From NCBI GenBank assembly GCA_965661085.1, contig CBFIDA010000005.1, positions 1 through 64,000 on the forward strand: a DNA stretch of 64,000 bases. The letters are read 5' to 3'. The stretch comes from CBFIDA01 sp965661085 (GTDB lineage: Bacteria; Pseudomonadota; Gammaproteobacteria; Comchoanobacterales; Comchoanobacteraceae). Position 1 is the first letter of the stretch, and each line of letters starts with the position of its first letter. The notes beneath the pieces were generated by a model. The model saw only the letters and a program-made list of their open reading frames with translations, made no database searches and had not been told where the DNA came from. Position numbers and translations under genes: made by a program. Below are positions 1-8,699 of the stretch, one piece after another.

Positions 1-94
1 GGCTTTTTTTTATGAGCTTTCAGATCTTCATATGGGCTTAAGCCTGGTGATTTAAACTGGCAGTAAGTAAAACAACATGCTCCGTTCCCCTAAG

Positions 95-119
95 GCCGCT
101 TTCCCCAGCGGCTTTTTTT
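95..119 (+). terminator. Rho-independent terminator
   Basis: A perfect 6-bp stem GCCGCT / AGCGGC with a TTCCCC loop is followed directly by seven T residues, so it works on the plus strand. The gene it serves lies to the left of the window. On the minus strand there is no T tract after the stem, so it does not terminate the arginase gene. Bases 1-11 (GGC followed by T residues) look like the tail of another terminator cut by the window edge; bases 12-94 show no gene. Confidence 0.75.
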
Positions 120-148
120 ATGGGTTCACGGTGCTTGATGATGCATCG

Positions 149-1027
149 TCACAGCGCTTGCTGAGAGTGGGGTGCAAAAAACCGATCAATCAATTGTAAA
201 ATCAAGCGTTCAGTTCGGTTTTGAAGGTCATTTTTTGGAGAGAATTCAACAACTTCTATGCCGGTCAAGTATGGCAACAGGGTGGGTCGTAGCGCATCAA
301 CAGCTTGCAGAAAATGATTGGCGGTGATGCCATGAGGCTCTGGGACCGTGACACCTGGTGCATCTTCAGGACAAAAAGCATCCAGATCAATGGAAACCAG
401 CAGTTGATTTTTTTGGGTGGGGTTGAGGTATTGCAGTGCCTGTTGTAGGCATGCTTCAATGCCAAGCTGCTCAACCTCATCTATGTAAAAGATTCTCACA
501 CCAAGTTTTTCTAGTCGTTTTTTTTCAGCGGGTTCATAAGCGCGGATGCCGACCATGCAGATGTTTTCAGGCTGTAAATATAAGGATGGGTCGTATAGGG
601 TGGATAAAGGGGCTGAGGCTTCACCCAATGCCACGGCAATGGGCATGCCATGAATGTTTTGGGATTCAGAGGTTTCAAAGGTGTGTGCATCCATGTGCGC
701 ATCGACCCACAACAATTTCAGTGGATTTTTGGATTTTTTCTGGGCACCTTGAATGGTGCCAATGGCAGACGAATGATCGCCACCCAGAACCACAAAAGGG
801 TTTTGGCATTGATGGATGAGTTGTGCCAAGGCATCACAACAGTGTTTGGCATCTGCCAAAGCAGCATGCTGAGAGGCATGACCTTGTACGTCAATCATGG
901 CACGCCATTCAAAAACAGACTGTAAATGCTCTAAATACATTGAGCTTTGAATCACTGCAGGGCCATAAGCTGTGCTGCCATCGCTGCCCGCTCGCCCAAA
1001 TTGGTAGCCAAAAATTTCAACAGTCAT
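149..1027 (-). CDS. Arginase / agmatinase family ureohydrolase
   Basis: This is a binuclear manganese hydrolase of the ureohydrolase family, which cleaves guanidino groups of arginine, agmatine or formiminoglutamate to release urea or formamide. The metal-binding motifs are in order: GGDHS at residues 82-86, DAHMDAH at 109-115, and the signature SIDLDAFCPEDAPG further on, followed by EVVEFSP. The third motif has Cys before Pro where many members have Asp, but the two metal-ligand Asp residues are present. I chose the ATG at 1027 because GGAG stands 8 bases upstream and the protein then begins like other arginases; an in-frame ATG at 1057 has no good ribosome site. Length (292 aa) fits the family. 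It stands alone, so the substrate cannot be decided from context; arginase is the best guess. Confidence 0.85.
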   Translation of the reverse strand: MTVEIFGYQFGRAGSDGSTAYGPAVIQSSMYLEHLQSVFEWRAMIDVQGHASQHAALADAKHCCDALAQLIHQCQNPFVVLGGDHSSAIGTIQGAQKKSKNPLKLLWVDAHMDAHTFETSESQNIHGMPIAVALGEASAPLSTLYDPSLYLQPENICMVGIRAYEPAEKKRLEKLGVRIFYIDEVEQLGIEACLQQALQYLNPTQKNQLLVSIDLDAFCPEDAPGVTVPEPHGITANHFLQAVDALRPTLLPYLTGIEVVEFSPKNDLQNRTERLILQLIDRFFAPHSQQAL

Positions 1028-1220
1028 GTGCCTTGCTCCATCCGTGACGTTGTCCATATATTACGATGCCCTGTTCAAAATGCAATCTTCTTGGTGTGGT
1101 TTGTCCAGTGCGTGACATAACGTGACAACCCTATGAATGGCAACAAAATGTTCATGACAGTTTGTGTTTTTTATGATAATTTTATTTTTTGTATTGTCTG
1201 TTGTGACGAAGGAACGCCTC

Positions 1221-2432
1221 TTGCCATCTCAAATCATAGAGCCACATGTCCATGGCATCGATATCCATTCACTGGACGAGGGTGTTTTAGGGATTTTATC
1301 TGATTTGCGTGATGCGGGTTACGATGCGTACCTTGTTGGGGGATGTATCCGGGATTTGTTGGCAGGCCATAAACCCAAAGATTTTGATGTGGTGACCAAT
1401 GCGCGTCCTGAGCAAATTCGTAAAGTGTTTCCCAAAAAAAGCATGATCATTGGCCGGCGCTTTGCCTTGGTGCATGTGCGCTTGGGGTGGCATCGTATCG
1501 TTGAAGTGGCCACTTTTCGTGGCAAGCATGCAGACCGTGTGGTGCGCAACAAAGTGGGTAAGTGGCTGTCAAAATGGTGGATTTATGGCAACATGGACAG
1601 CGATGTATGGCGTCGTGATGCCACCATCAATGCTTTGTACATGTCGTATCCCGATGGCCACATCATGGATCATGTGGGTGGTTTTGATGACATTCAGCGT
1701 CGCCAGGTGCGCATGATTGGTGACCCTGCAACTCGGTTTCAAGAAGACCCTGTGCGATTGCTGCGTGTGGTGCGTTTGCAAGCCAAGCTTGGTTTTCACA
1801 TCGAGACTGCGACATGGCAGCATATCCGACCTTGCCGAGATTTGTTGCTGACGGTGTCGCCCAATCGGATGTATGGCGAATTGGTTCGTACGTTTCATGG
1901 TGGCTTTGCAGTCGCTGCTTTTGATGCGCTCAACAAAGTTCAAATGTTGCGCATTTTGATGCCCAACATTGATTTGAGTCCCAAGGCCATGCAATTTGTG
2001 CGACATTGTTTGCACAATGCCGATGAACGTGTGGCCAACAACTTGCCTTTGAGTGCATCTTTTTTGTATGCACTCTTTTTATGGCACCCTTTGCAAAAGG
2101 CCCTTCGGAAGTCTGGTAAGGGCGCCAGGAGAAACCGTTTTGATCAAAAATCCAAAGCGCTGTTGCAGCGGCAGCACCGTGTGACGGCTTTGCCGAAACG
2201 TGTTTGGTTTGGCATCGTGCAAATTTGGCGTATGCAAGCCATGTTCGCAGTACGGTCTCACAGTGCAGCAGCGCATTTGAGTGAGCATGGATTGTTTCGT
2301 GCTGCCTACGATTTTTATCTCTTGCGTGCGCATTTTGAACCAGAGTTATTGCCTTGGTCGACATGGTGGCAAGCTTACCTTGAGGCATCGTCTGAAGAAA
2401 AGCTTGTGCTGCCTTTGCCGGAAATAACATGA
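1221..2432 (+). CDS. pcnB: Poly(A) polymerase I
   Basis: PcnB adds 3' poly(A) tails to RNA and so promotes RNA decay. It is a class II nucleotidyltransferase: the GG motif (LVGGCIRDLL), the KPKDFDVVT catalytic DxD segment, EVATFRG, RRDATINALY and the RNA-binding DPVRLLRVVR region are all visible and match E. coli PcnB closely. The C-terminal part is strongly basic, as usual. An ATG at 1164 would add a hydrophobic leader unlike other PcnB proteins and has no ribosome site. The TTG at 1221 has AAGGA 7 bases upstream and gives a normal N-terminus, so I prefer it. The stop overlaps the folK start by 4 bases (ATGA), the usual pcnB-folK coupling in gammaproteobacteria. Confidence 0.9.
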   Translation: MPSQIIEPHVHGIDIHSLDEGVLGILSDLRDAGYDAYLVGGCIRDLLAGHKPKDFDVVTNARPEQIRKVFPKKSMIIGRRFALVHVRLGWHRIVEVATFRGKHADRVVRNKVGKWLSKWWIYGNMDSDVWRRDATINALYMSYPDGHIMDHVGGFDDIQRRQVRMIGDPATRFQEDPVRLLRVVRLQAKLGFHIETATWQHIRPCRDLLLTVSPNRMYGELVRTFHGGFAVAAFDALNKVQMLRILMPNIDLSPKAMQFVRHCLHNADERVANNLPLSASFLYALFLWHPLQKALRKSGKGARRNRFDQKSKALLQRQHRVTALPKRVWFGIVQIWRMQAMFAVRSHSAAAHLSEHGLFRAAYDFYLLRAHFEPELLPWSTWWQAYLEASSEEKLVLPLPEIT

Positions 2433-3019
2433 TGCCACACTTGCATGATCTGCATGCACAAGATGTCACGGTGTTGGCTTTGGGCAGCAACATGGGGCCC
2501 CGTTTGCATCATTTGTGTTCGGCCATCCAGGCCTGTGCAGCCATGCCAAACTTTGAGTTGTTGGGGTGGAGTCACTGTTATCAAACCAAGCCATGGGGGC
2601 CTCTGTCGGGGCAACAGCATGATTATTTGAACATGGTTTTGGTTGGGCAGGATACTTTGTCTCCAGAGGACTTGTTGCATGCCATCAAAAGGATTGAAGG
2701 TCGCTTGGGTCGATTTGATGCGCTGCTGCAGCCCCGATGGGGCAGCCGTGTGATTGACATTGACATCATTTGGCAAAGGCAACAGCAGCACGTGACATCG
2801 CACTTGCAATTGCCACACCCCCGATTTCATCAGCGTGCTTTTGTGCTGAAACCTTTGGTGGATGTGTTGCCCATGGCCAAAGCCCCTGGCATGCTCAACG
2901 CCAATGCATCCTTATTGGCACAACTTGGCAATGCCGTTTGTACAGTCCAGCGATACTGTCATGCCAGTGTTTTTGGGCGTTGTCATACGCCCGCTGGCGG
3001 CCTCAGGGCGAACGCATGA
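2429..3019 (+). CDS. folK: 2-amino-4-hydroxy-6-hydroxymethyldihydropteridine pyrophosphokinase (HPPK)
   Basis: FolK transfers pyrophosphate from ATP to 6-hydroxymethyl-7,8-dihydropterin, the step before condensation with p-aminobenzoate in folate synthesis. The family hallmarks are present: LALGSNMGPR near the N-terminus, the YQTKPWG loop, and RWGSRVIDIDI with the catalytic Asp pair, followed by LPHPRFHQRAFVL. The protein (196 aa) is longer than E. coli FolK (159 aa) because of an N-terminal extension of about 10 residues and a C-terminal tail. It is translationally coupled to pcnB. The p-aminobenzoate branch for the same pathway is encoded by pabA and pabB at 56.6-59 kb. Confidence 0.92.
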   Translation: MMPHLHDLHAQDVTVLALGSNMGPRLHHLCSAIQACAAMPNFELLGWSHCYQTKPWGPLSGQQHDYLNMVLVGQDTLSPEDLLHAIKRIEGRLGRFDALLQPRWGSRVIDIDIIWQRQQQHVTSHLQLPHPRFHQRAFVLKPLVDVLPMAKAPGMLNANASLLAQLGNAVCTVQRYCHASVFGRCHTPAGGLRANA

Positions 3020-3194
3020 AAAAATGCTGCAGACACACCATCATGCAATCGTCCTCCCCCCAATCCTGAATTTTGCCTCACTTTGATTCATGTGCCCAGG
3101 TGGGATCGGTCATTCCCGTGCACACAGGTGATGCCTGTGGTCTTGCACGTCATTGTAAATGTGAAGTTATGGGGTGCAGTCGAGGGACGATAAA

Positions 3195-3229
3195 ACACCG
3201 TGGGCGGTGTGCGGTTGGCTGGACAACCG
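3195..3229 (+). other. Two adjacent hairpins upstream of coaD
   Basis: ACACCG/CGGTGT (3195-3210, loop of 4) and CGGTTG/CAACCG (3212-3229, loop of 6) are both perfect 6-bp stems placed side by side about 45 bases before the coaD start. Neither is followed by a run of T, so they are not terminators. They may form a structured leader of coaD. No known riboswitch class is recognised. The rest of the 254-base gap between folK and coaD shows no gene. Confidence 0.35.
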
Positions 3230-3273
3230 GGGTGTGTTCTATTAGAGTGGGTGAGTCTGATGAGAGAAATGCC

Positions 3274-3756
3274 ATGCAACATAAAACAGCCGTGTATCCA
3301 GGACGTTTTGATCCAACCACACGTGGTCATTTGGACCTCATCTTGCGTGCCAATCGCTTGTTCGGTCAAGTGGTGGTTGCCGTGTCTGAGGATGCAGGCA
3401 AATCATCGTTTTGGTCATTGGAGAAACGTTTGCAAGCCATGCGCATGGTGTGTGCGTCCCATGCAAGCATCACGGTGTTGCCATTTTCTGGTTTGTTGGT
3501 GGATTGGGTGAAGGCTCAAGGTGCCGATTGCATTGTTCGAGGCATCCGTGACAGCGTGGACATGTCTGTGGAATGGCGCATGGCGCATAGCAATCGTGTG
3601 CTCAACCAAGACATTGAGACCATTTTTTTGGCTTCATCTCCAGAAGTGTCTCATATTTCAGGCACCTTGGTGCGCCAAGTCATGGCCAGTGGTGGTGATG
3701 TTGCGGCCTTTGTGCCTGAGACCATTTTGGCATTTTTTGGTGCATCGCAGTCATAA
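3274..3756 (+). CDS. coaD: Phosphopantetheine adenylyltransferase
   Basis: CoaD converts 4'-phosphopantetheine and ATP to dephospho-CoA, the penultimate step of coenzyme A synthesis. The protein begins MQHKTAVYPGRFDPTTRGH, containing the nucleotidyl-transferase T/HxGH motif, and ends with the typical GDVAAFVPETI segment after the ISGTLVR motif. The usual sequence there is ISSTxVR, so one Ser is Gly here. Length is 160 aa against 159 in E. coli. The reading frame stays open far upstream, but only the ATG at 3274 gives the family N-terminus; a GAGAG sequence lies 7 bases before it. Confidence 0.92.
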   Translation: MQHKTAVYPGRFDPTTRGHLDLILRANRLFGQVVVAVSEDAGKSSFWSLEKRLQAMRMVCASHASITVLPFSGLLVDWVKAQGADCIVRGIRDSVDMSVEWRMAHSNRVLNQDIETIFLASSPEVSHISGTLVRQVMASGGDVAAFVPETILAFFGASQS

Positions 3757-3860
3757 AGATTTTGTGGAGATTGGCCAGACTGCTGGGTGATGCTTTTCTA
3801 CTGCATGGTTTGCATGTGCCAAGATTGTCTTGGTTGGCACATCATGCCGCTGTGCAAAAG

Positions 3861-4919
3861 CTATTGGCAGAGTGGCAGCACTTCGGGCTCCAATTGGACG
3901 CCAAATGTTTGCCACACCCGATGCGTCACATGTTCTGAAAATTGTCGCACATGTGATAAGGTGGCGTCACCATGATTGACCAGCACCAGTGCATGATCAA
4001 CGTGTGTGCCAACAGGCCCATGGCATGTGCCACGTAAACCGCATTGTTCAATCATCCAGGCTGCAGACAATTTGACCAAAGATGGCTCTTCAAGCGTGTG
4101 GTGTGGCATGTGTGGGAATTGTTTGGCCAGGTGTTGCCATGTTTCGCGCTTCACAACAGGATTTTTAAAAAAACTGCCACTGTTTGGCAGTGTGCTGGGA
4201 TCAGGGAGCTTTTGACAGCGTATCTGCATCACAGCGTGGGCCACAGCTTGGGCAGTGATGGGGGTGTCGTTCAGTGCCGCTTGAAGTCCCCGATAATGAA
4301 GCACGGGTGTGAATGTTTGATCAAGCCGAAAGGTGACTGTGGTGATCAGGGTATTGTGGCGATGTGGTGCATGTTTGAAGCAGCTATCACGATAGCCAAA
4401 GCCACATTGTGTGGGCAGCCAAGTTTGGGTGGCACCGGTGGTCAGGTCCAGTGTGGTCAATTGTGTCATGCGTTCAGAAACTTCAACACCGTAGGCGCCA
4501 ATGTTTTGTACAGGTGCCGCACCTACCGTGCCTGGAATCAATGCCAGATTTTCAAGGCCCGACCAACCATGCGCCAGGGTGTATAGGACAAGGTCGTGCC
4601 AGTTCTCAGCAGCACCAACCGTCAGATACACATGATCTTGATCTTCTTCTGTAATCGTGATACCGGTGTGGCCAGATTGTATGACCCAGCCAGGAATGAA
4701 AGGCGGTGGCAGCACATTGCTGCCAGCACCGATGATGTAATGAGGTAGGGTAGACCACATGGGGTGCTGGTGACAAGACTGCCATGACATTTGGGTGGCA
4801 ATGCTGCAAAAGAACCGGGCTTTGCTTGGCAAAGCCATGGTGTTGCGTGGCTGAAGGCAGAGATTTTGGTGCATGGCATCCTGCGTCGGTATGCCGTCCT
4901 GTTGCCCCAAATGGTTCAT
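3861..4919 (-). CDS. murB: UDP-N-acetylenolpyruvoylglucosamine reductase
   Basis: MurB is the FAD-dependent reductase that makes UDP-N-acetylmuramate from the enolpyruvyl product of MurA, in cytoplasmic peptidoglycan precursor synthesis. Flavin and substrate motifs are clear: GAGSNVLPPPF, IPGTVGAAPVQNIGAYGVE, CGFGYRDS, NSGSFFKNP with the catalytic Ser, and the C-terminal EPEV. The sequence type is that of E. coli (type I, 342 aa). The longest form (352 aa) starts 3 bases after the rpmG stop and is kept here. An internal ATG at 4874 aligns better with the E. coli N-terminus and has AGGA 4 bases upstream, so the true start is uncertain. It is the third gene of an rpmB-rpmG-murB run. Confidence 0.92.
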   Translation of the reverse strand: MNHLGQQDGIPTQDAMHQNLCLQPRNTMALPSKARFFCSIATQMSWQSCHQHPMWSTLPHYIIGAGSNVLPPPFIPGWVIQSGHTGITITEEDQDHVYLTVGAAENWHDLVLYTLAHGWSGLENLALIPGTVGAAPVQNIGAYGVEVSERMTQLTTLDLTTGATQTWLPTQCGFGYRDSCFKHAPHRHNTLITTVTFRLDQTFTPVLHYRGLQAALNDTPITAQAVAHAVMQIRCQKLPDPSTLPNSGSFFKNPVVKRETWQHLAKQFPHMPHHTLEEPSLVKLSAAWMIEQCGLRGTCHGPVGTHVDHALVLVNHGDATLSHVRQFSEHVTHRVWQTFGVQLEPEVLPLCQ

Positions 4920-4922
4920 GAA

Positions 4923-5087
4923 TTATGATTTTTTCTTTTCTTTGAACAGCACGTGCTTACGAATTTTCTTGTCGTACTTTTTGAGTGCCAATTTTTCTTC
5001 ACCGGTTCGGGTGGTGATGTAAGTGGTGCCAGTGCCGGCAGTGGACACCAATAAGATGGCTTTGTCTTTCTTGGATTTGCTGGCCAT
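4923..5087 (-). CDS. rpmG: 50S ribosomal protein L33
   Basis: A 54-residue basic protein starting MASKSKKDKAILLVSTAG and ending in a lysine-rich tail, with the TTYITTR and YDKKIRKHVLFKE segments typical of L33, a protein near the ribosomal E site. It lacks the zinc-binding Cys pairs, so it is the C- form usual in gammaproteobacteria. AGGAGG lies 7 bases before the ATG and overlaps the end of rpmB. The two genes are 2 bases apart, the standard rpmB-rpmG pair. Confidence 0.95.
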   Translation of the reverse strand: MASKSKKDKAILLVSTAGTGTTYITTRTGEEKLALKKYDKKIRKHVLFKEKKKS

Positions 5088-5089
5088 GA

Positions 5090-5326
5090 TCAGACCTCCT
5101 CAATGTCTTTGCGCGTGAGTTTGAGCAGTGCAGCTTCGATGCTGCCCAATTTGTCGATGGTGCGAATGGCACGGGCAGAAAGTCGGACTTTGATGGTGCG
5201 ACCACTTTTAAGCTGAAAACGCTTGGTTTGCATGTTGAGCTTGAACGTGCGTTTGGTTTTGTTGTTGGCATGGGAAACGTTGTTGCCAACCATTCTTTTA
5301 CGATTTGTGATCGCGCACACTGCCAT
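5090..5326 (-). CDS. rpmB: 50S ribosomal protein L28
   Basis: L28 is a 78-residue protein of the large ribosomal subunit, the same length as in E. coli. It starts MAVCAITNRKRMVGNNVSHA, with the NNKTKR and RFxLKSGRTIKVRLSARAIRTIDK segments of the family. A longer open frame runs upstream, but the ATG at 5326 with GGAG 8 bases before it gives the correct N-terminus. It leads the rpmB-rpmG-murB unit on the minus strand and is divergent from trpS. Confidence 0.96.
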   Translation of the reverse strand: MAVCAITNRKRMVGNNVSHANNKTKRTFKLNMQTKRFQLKSGRTIKVRLSARAIRTIDKLGSIEAALLKLTRKDIEEV

Positions 5327-5638
5327 GACACTGTCTCCAAAAAATTGAACCTCATCATACCAAGTGTTTGTCAGGAAAACAACAGTTTTTTTAATGGGAT
5401 TGTATTGTTTGTTGGGCTTGGGCACTGTCAGTCTATCGTCATGCGTGAATGCGTTGATATGCCGTTTGACCACATGCTTGGATGCCGTGGGCAGATGACA
5501 CTTGTGGTGACTGGTCTTTGGCATGGGGGGCTTGCCTTGGCCATGTTGGGTCCTGAATCCATGTACACACACTTTGAGGATTGCCAACTTTGGTCTTCAT
5601 CCGTTATGATGAAAGCCAGTTTCAGACGGTGTAACAGC
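5327..5638. other. Divergent intergenic region, rpmB / trpS
   Basis: A 312-base stretch between two divergent genes. Open frames cross it on both strands as extensions of the trpS and rpmB frames, but neither gives protein resembling a known family. It must hold the promoters for both genes, yet I could not find a convincing -35/-10 pair on either strand. Confidence 0.4.
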
Positions 5639-6625
5639 ATGGGGCGCATTTTCAGTGGCATTCAGCCATCCGGTCAGTTGGGCATCAGCCATTATGTGGG
5701 CACCATGCAGCATTGGTTACGCATGCAGGCTGAGCATGATGGCATGTTTTGTGTGGTGGACCAGCATGCCATCACGGTGGCACAAAAGCCAGAAGCGTTG
5801 CGTCAACAGGTGCTTGAAAATTTTGCGTTGTATTTGGCGTGTGGCTTGGACCCAGAGCAATCTGTGATTTTTGTGCAATCTCATGTGCCAGCGCACACGC
5901 AATTGGCATGGATCCTGACTTGTCTCACCGGCATGGGCGAACTGAGCCGCATGACTCAGTTTAAGGACAAATCACAGCAGCATGCCCAAAACATCAATGT
6001 TGGGCTCTATACATATCCTGTTTTGATGGCCAGTGACATCTTGCTGTATGGTGCCGATTTGGTGCCTGTCGGTGAAGACCAAAAACAGCATTTGGAGTTG
6101 GCGCGTGATTTGGCGTTGCGTTTCAATCATCATTATGGTGAGGTCTTGGTGGTGCCAGAGCCCCTGATTGCAGAGCAGGGAGCGCGCATCATGAGCTTAC
6201 AAGATCCCAGTAAAAAAATGTCAAAATCCGACCCCAATGCCAATGCGTTCATTTCATTGTTGGATGCGCCCAATGTCATTCTCAAGAAGGTAAGGCGTGC
6301 TGTCACCGATTCACAAGCCTGTGTGGCTTATGATGAAGCGCGCCCAGGTATCTGTAATTTGATGACGCTTTATCATTGTTTGAGTGGCATGTCTGTTGAC
6401 GACATTGCTTTGCAATATCAAGGCAGAGGTTATGGTGATTTCAAGCAAGATTTGGCTGATCTGATCATCAGTCACTTGGATCCCATCCAGACTCGATACC
6501 AAGAGTTTTGGGCCGATCAAGCCACACTCATGACACTGCTACAAAAAGGTCAACACACGGCACAGTCGCGTGCGGCACCCATGTTGGCACGCGTGATGCA
6601 AGCCATTGGGTTTGTGACTTTTTGA
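5639..6625 (+). CDS. trpS: Tryptophanyl-tRNA synthetase
   Basis: TrpRS charges tRNA-Trp with tryptophan. It is a class I synthetase: the HIGH-equivalent region is PSGQLGISHYVG near residues 9-20, where most TrpRS have T/HIGNY, and the KMSKS loop (KKMSKSDPN) is around residue 192. Length is 328 aa against 334 in E. coli. The frame is open for another 137 codons upstream, but only the ATG at 5639 matches the family N-terminus (MGRIFSGIQPSG). No strong ribosome site precedes it, so translation may be modest or start differently. It is followed 21 bases later by sbcB. Confidence 0.93.
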   Translation: MGRIFSGIQPSGQLGISHYVGTMQHWLRMQAEHDGMFCVVDQHAITVAQKPEALRQQVLENFALYLACGLDPEQSVIFVQSHVPAHTQLAWILTCLTGMGELSRMTQFKDKSQQHAQNINVGLYTYPVLMASDILLYGADLVPVGEDQKQHLELARDLALRFNHHYGEVLVVPEPLIAEQGARIMSLQDPSKKMSKSDPNANAFISLLDAPNVILKKVRRAVTDSQACVAYDEARPGICNLMTLYHCLSGMSVDDIALQYQGRGYGDFKQDLADLIISHLDPIQTRYQEFWADQATLMTLLQKGQHTAQSRAAPMLARVMQAIGFVTF

Positions 6626-6646
6626 CAGCAGGTATGGACGCATAGG

Positions 6647-8080
6647 ATGGCAACAACATTTTTATTTTATGATATTGAAACCAGTGGTTTGAATCCAACG
6701 TTTGATCAGGTTTTGCAATTTGCGGCCATCCGTACGGACATGGATTTTCAGCCCATTGAAACACACGCTTTTTATGTCAATCCGACCATCGATGTGGTGC
6801 CTGACCCGCATGCATTGCAAGTGCACGGCATTGGCATCGAGCAATGCTTGGCAGGGTGCACGGAATATGAAGCCATGGCCCAAATCCATGCGCTGTTCAA
6901 CACGCCGGACACCCTCTCTTTGGGTTACAATACCTTGGGCTTTGACGATGGGTTTTTACGCTTTGGGTTTCATCGTCATCTGCGTTCACCTTACACGCAC
7001 CAATATGCCCAAGGTTGTGGCCGGGCCGATCTGTATCCAATGATGCCTTTGTATCGGTTGTATCGTCCAGATTTGTGTCGATGGCCAACACCCAAAGACG
7101 GCCGTTTGTCATTGAAGTTGGAAGATTTGGCCCATGCCAATGACATCGAAGTTGGGGAGGCGCATGATGCATTGAATGACGTACGTGCCACCTTGGCGTT
7201 GGCACAGCAATTGGCCCATGATCGTGACATGTGGCAATATGCTTTGGGTTATTTTGACAAAGCCACCATGCAGCGTCGTTTTGTACAGTGGGGCAGCGAT
7301 GTCGCCATAGGCACACAGACCTTCAAAACAGCCTTGTACGTTGATGGCGCATTGGGTCATGGCCAAGCGTTTCAGGCACCAGTTTTGATCTTGGGGCCAC
7401 ACCATGTGTATCGCAATCAATGGATTTGTTTGCGTTTGGATGTGGGTGACTTGTCGGCGACCGATTTTGATACCGTGGCGACAGTGCCAACCATCATACG
7501 TAAGAAAATCACTGAGGGTGGTATACTTTTACCGATGAAATCAAGGTTTCTGGGGCATTTGAGTGCTACACGTCAAGCCATGGTTCAGACACAGTTGTCT
7601 TGGTGTCAGGCCAACCCTGATGTCATTGCAGCGATATGCGAGCATCATTTGGCCACCACCTATGCAGACATTGAGGGCTGTGATGTCGATGGGGCATTGT
7701 ATCAATCGGGTTTTAAATCCAAGACTGCCCAGCAACAATGTGCACATTTCATACAGGCATCTTGGGCGGAGAAATCCCAATTGTTGGCGAATTGGGATGG
7801 GGATGATGCCGTTCAAGCATTGCGCATTTTGGGACGTTTTGGTTTTGAACATTTGGATGCCCACGCACAATCTATCTTTTTGCATCACTGTCGGCGGGCT
7901 TATGGCATGACCGAACAACCCCGTTTGGACCATCGAGGGCAGCCCCAGCGTGACTTGGCTGAGGTGCTCAATATTTTGGATGGTGTGTTGGCCGATGATG
8001 CCCATGCTGCATCAACATTGCAAGGATGGCATCGTCACTTGACAGATTTGCAACGCGGTGTGGCACATCTCGAGGCTTGA
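6647..8080 (+). CDS. sbcB: Exodeoxyribonuclease I
   Basis: Exonuclease I degrades single-stranded DNA 3' to 5' and takes part in mismatch repair and recombination. The DEDD exonuclease motifs are clear: YDIETSG with Asp9 and Glu11, GYNTLGFDD, and HDALNDVRAT. The middle region carries the LKLEDLAHAN segment and the C-terminal half matches the SH3-like and ExoI-specific domains. Length (477 aa) agrees with E. coli (475 aa). It lies close behind trpS and ahead of the thioredoxin-like gene, probably one transcript. Confidence 0.93.
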   Translation: MATTFLFYDIETSGLNPTFDQVLQFAAIRTDMDFQPIETHAFYVNPTIDVVPDPHALQVHGIGIEQCLAGCTEYEAMAQIHALFNTPDTLSLGYNTLGFDDGFLRFGFHRHLRSPYTHQYAQGCGRADLYPMMPLYRLYRPDLCRWPTPKDGRLSLKLEDLAHANDIEVGEAHDALNDVRATLALAQQLAHDRDMWQYALGYFDKATMQRRFVQWGSDVAIGTQTFKTALYVDGALGHGQAFQAPVLILGPHHVYRNQWICLRLDVGDLSATDFDTVATVPTIIRKKITEGGILLPMKSRFLGHLSATRQAMVQTQLSWCQANPDVIAAICEHHLATTYADIEGCDVDGALYQSGFKSKTAQQQCAHFIQASWAEKSQLLANWDGDDAVQALRILGRFGFEHLDAHAQSIFLHHCRRAYGMTEQPRLDHRGQPQRDLAEVLNILDGVLADDAHAASTLQGWHRHLTDLQRGVAHLEA

Positions 8081-8120
8081 TCTGTCAGGCCCACATGTGT
8101 TGTTAAAACAGGAGAAAACG

Positions 8121-8699
8121 ATGTTGGTCTATTCAGCAATGTGCCCTTTGAACACACCCGCACCGCCGTTCGTCTTGCCAGACATGGCGCGTCCGGGGCA
8201 TTGCGTTGATTTTGATGATCTTTGTTCAGATGTGGCCACCGTCGTGATGTTTTTGTGCAACCATTGTCCTTATGTGCAGCTGTTGACCCCACATTTGGTG
8301 CCGTTTGTGCGTGCCCATCAAAAACATGGTGTCGTGTTTGTTGCCATCAGTGCCAACGATGCCGCACAATATCCAGACGATGCACCGCAAGAGATGACCC
8401 GTTTGGCACACAAAATGGCGTTCACTTTTCCTTATTGTCATGATGCCAGTCAGGATGTTGCCAGAGCGTATGGGGCAGCATGCACGCCAGACTTTTATCT
8501 TTTTGATGGCGCGCGGCGTCTGGTCTACCGTGGCCGTTACGACGCTGCCACACCTGGCAACGGTTTGGCGCCTTCCGGTCGTGATTTGGGTGGGGCTTTG
8601 CATGCATTGTTGGCCGGTTTGCCGATTTCAACAGAGCAAAAGCCCAGCATGGGATGCAACATCAAATGGCGTCTTTCAACGGATGAGGGCAGCGTATGA
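8121..8699 (+). CDS. Thioredoxin-family / peroxiredoxin-like protein
   Basis: A soluble protein of 192 aa with a thioredoxin fold. The segment VVMFLCNHCPYV contains a C-x-x-C active site (Cys46, Cys49), followed by ISANDAAQYPDDAP, the cis-Pro region ACTPDFYLFD, and a conserved-looking end GCNIKW. This pattern is that of the widespread thioredoxin family protein of about 190 aa related to AhpC/TSA. Its physiological substrate is unknown. AGGAG lies 7 bases before the ATG, which decides the start. No signal peptide is visible, so it is cytoplasmic. The stop overlaps the yggS start by 4 bases. Confidence 0.85.
   Translation: MLVYSAMCPLNTPAPPFVLPDMARPGHCVDFDDLCSDVATVVMFLCNHCPYVQLLTPHLVPFVRAHQKHGVVFVAISANDAAQYPDDAPQEMTRLAHKMAFTFPYCHDASQDVARAYGAACTPDFYLFDGARRLVYRGRYDAATPGNGLAPSGRDLGGALHALLAGLPISTEQKPSMGCNIKWRLSTDEGSV

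Noticed and set aside
1164..1220. ATG at 1164 as pcnB start
   Set aside because: It would add a hydrophobic leader without ribosome site. TTG at 1221 has AAGGA at 7 bases and a normal PcnB N-terminus.
3816..3840. Inverted repeat GTGCCAA/TTGGCAC between coaD and murB as a terminator
   Set aside because: There is no T tract on either side. It may still form a hairpin but cannot be called a rho-independent terminator.
5228..5638. Extended trpS frame and long plus-strand ORF
   Set aside because: It overlaps rpmB on the other strand and has no similarity to TrpRS. The family N-terminus begins at 5639.
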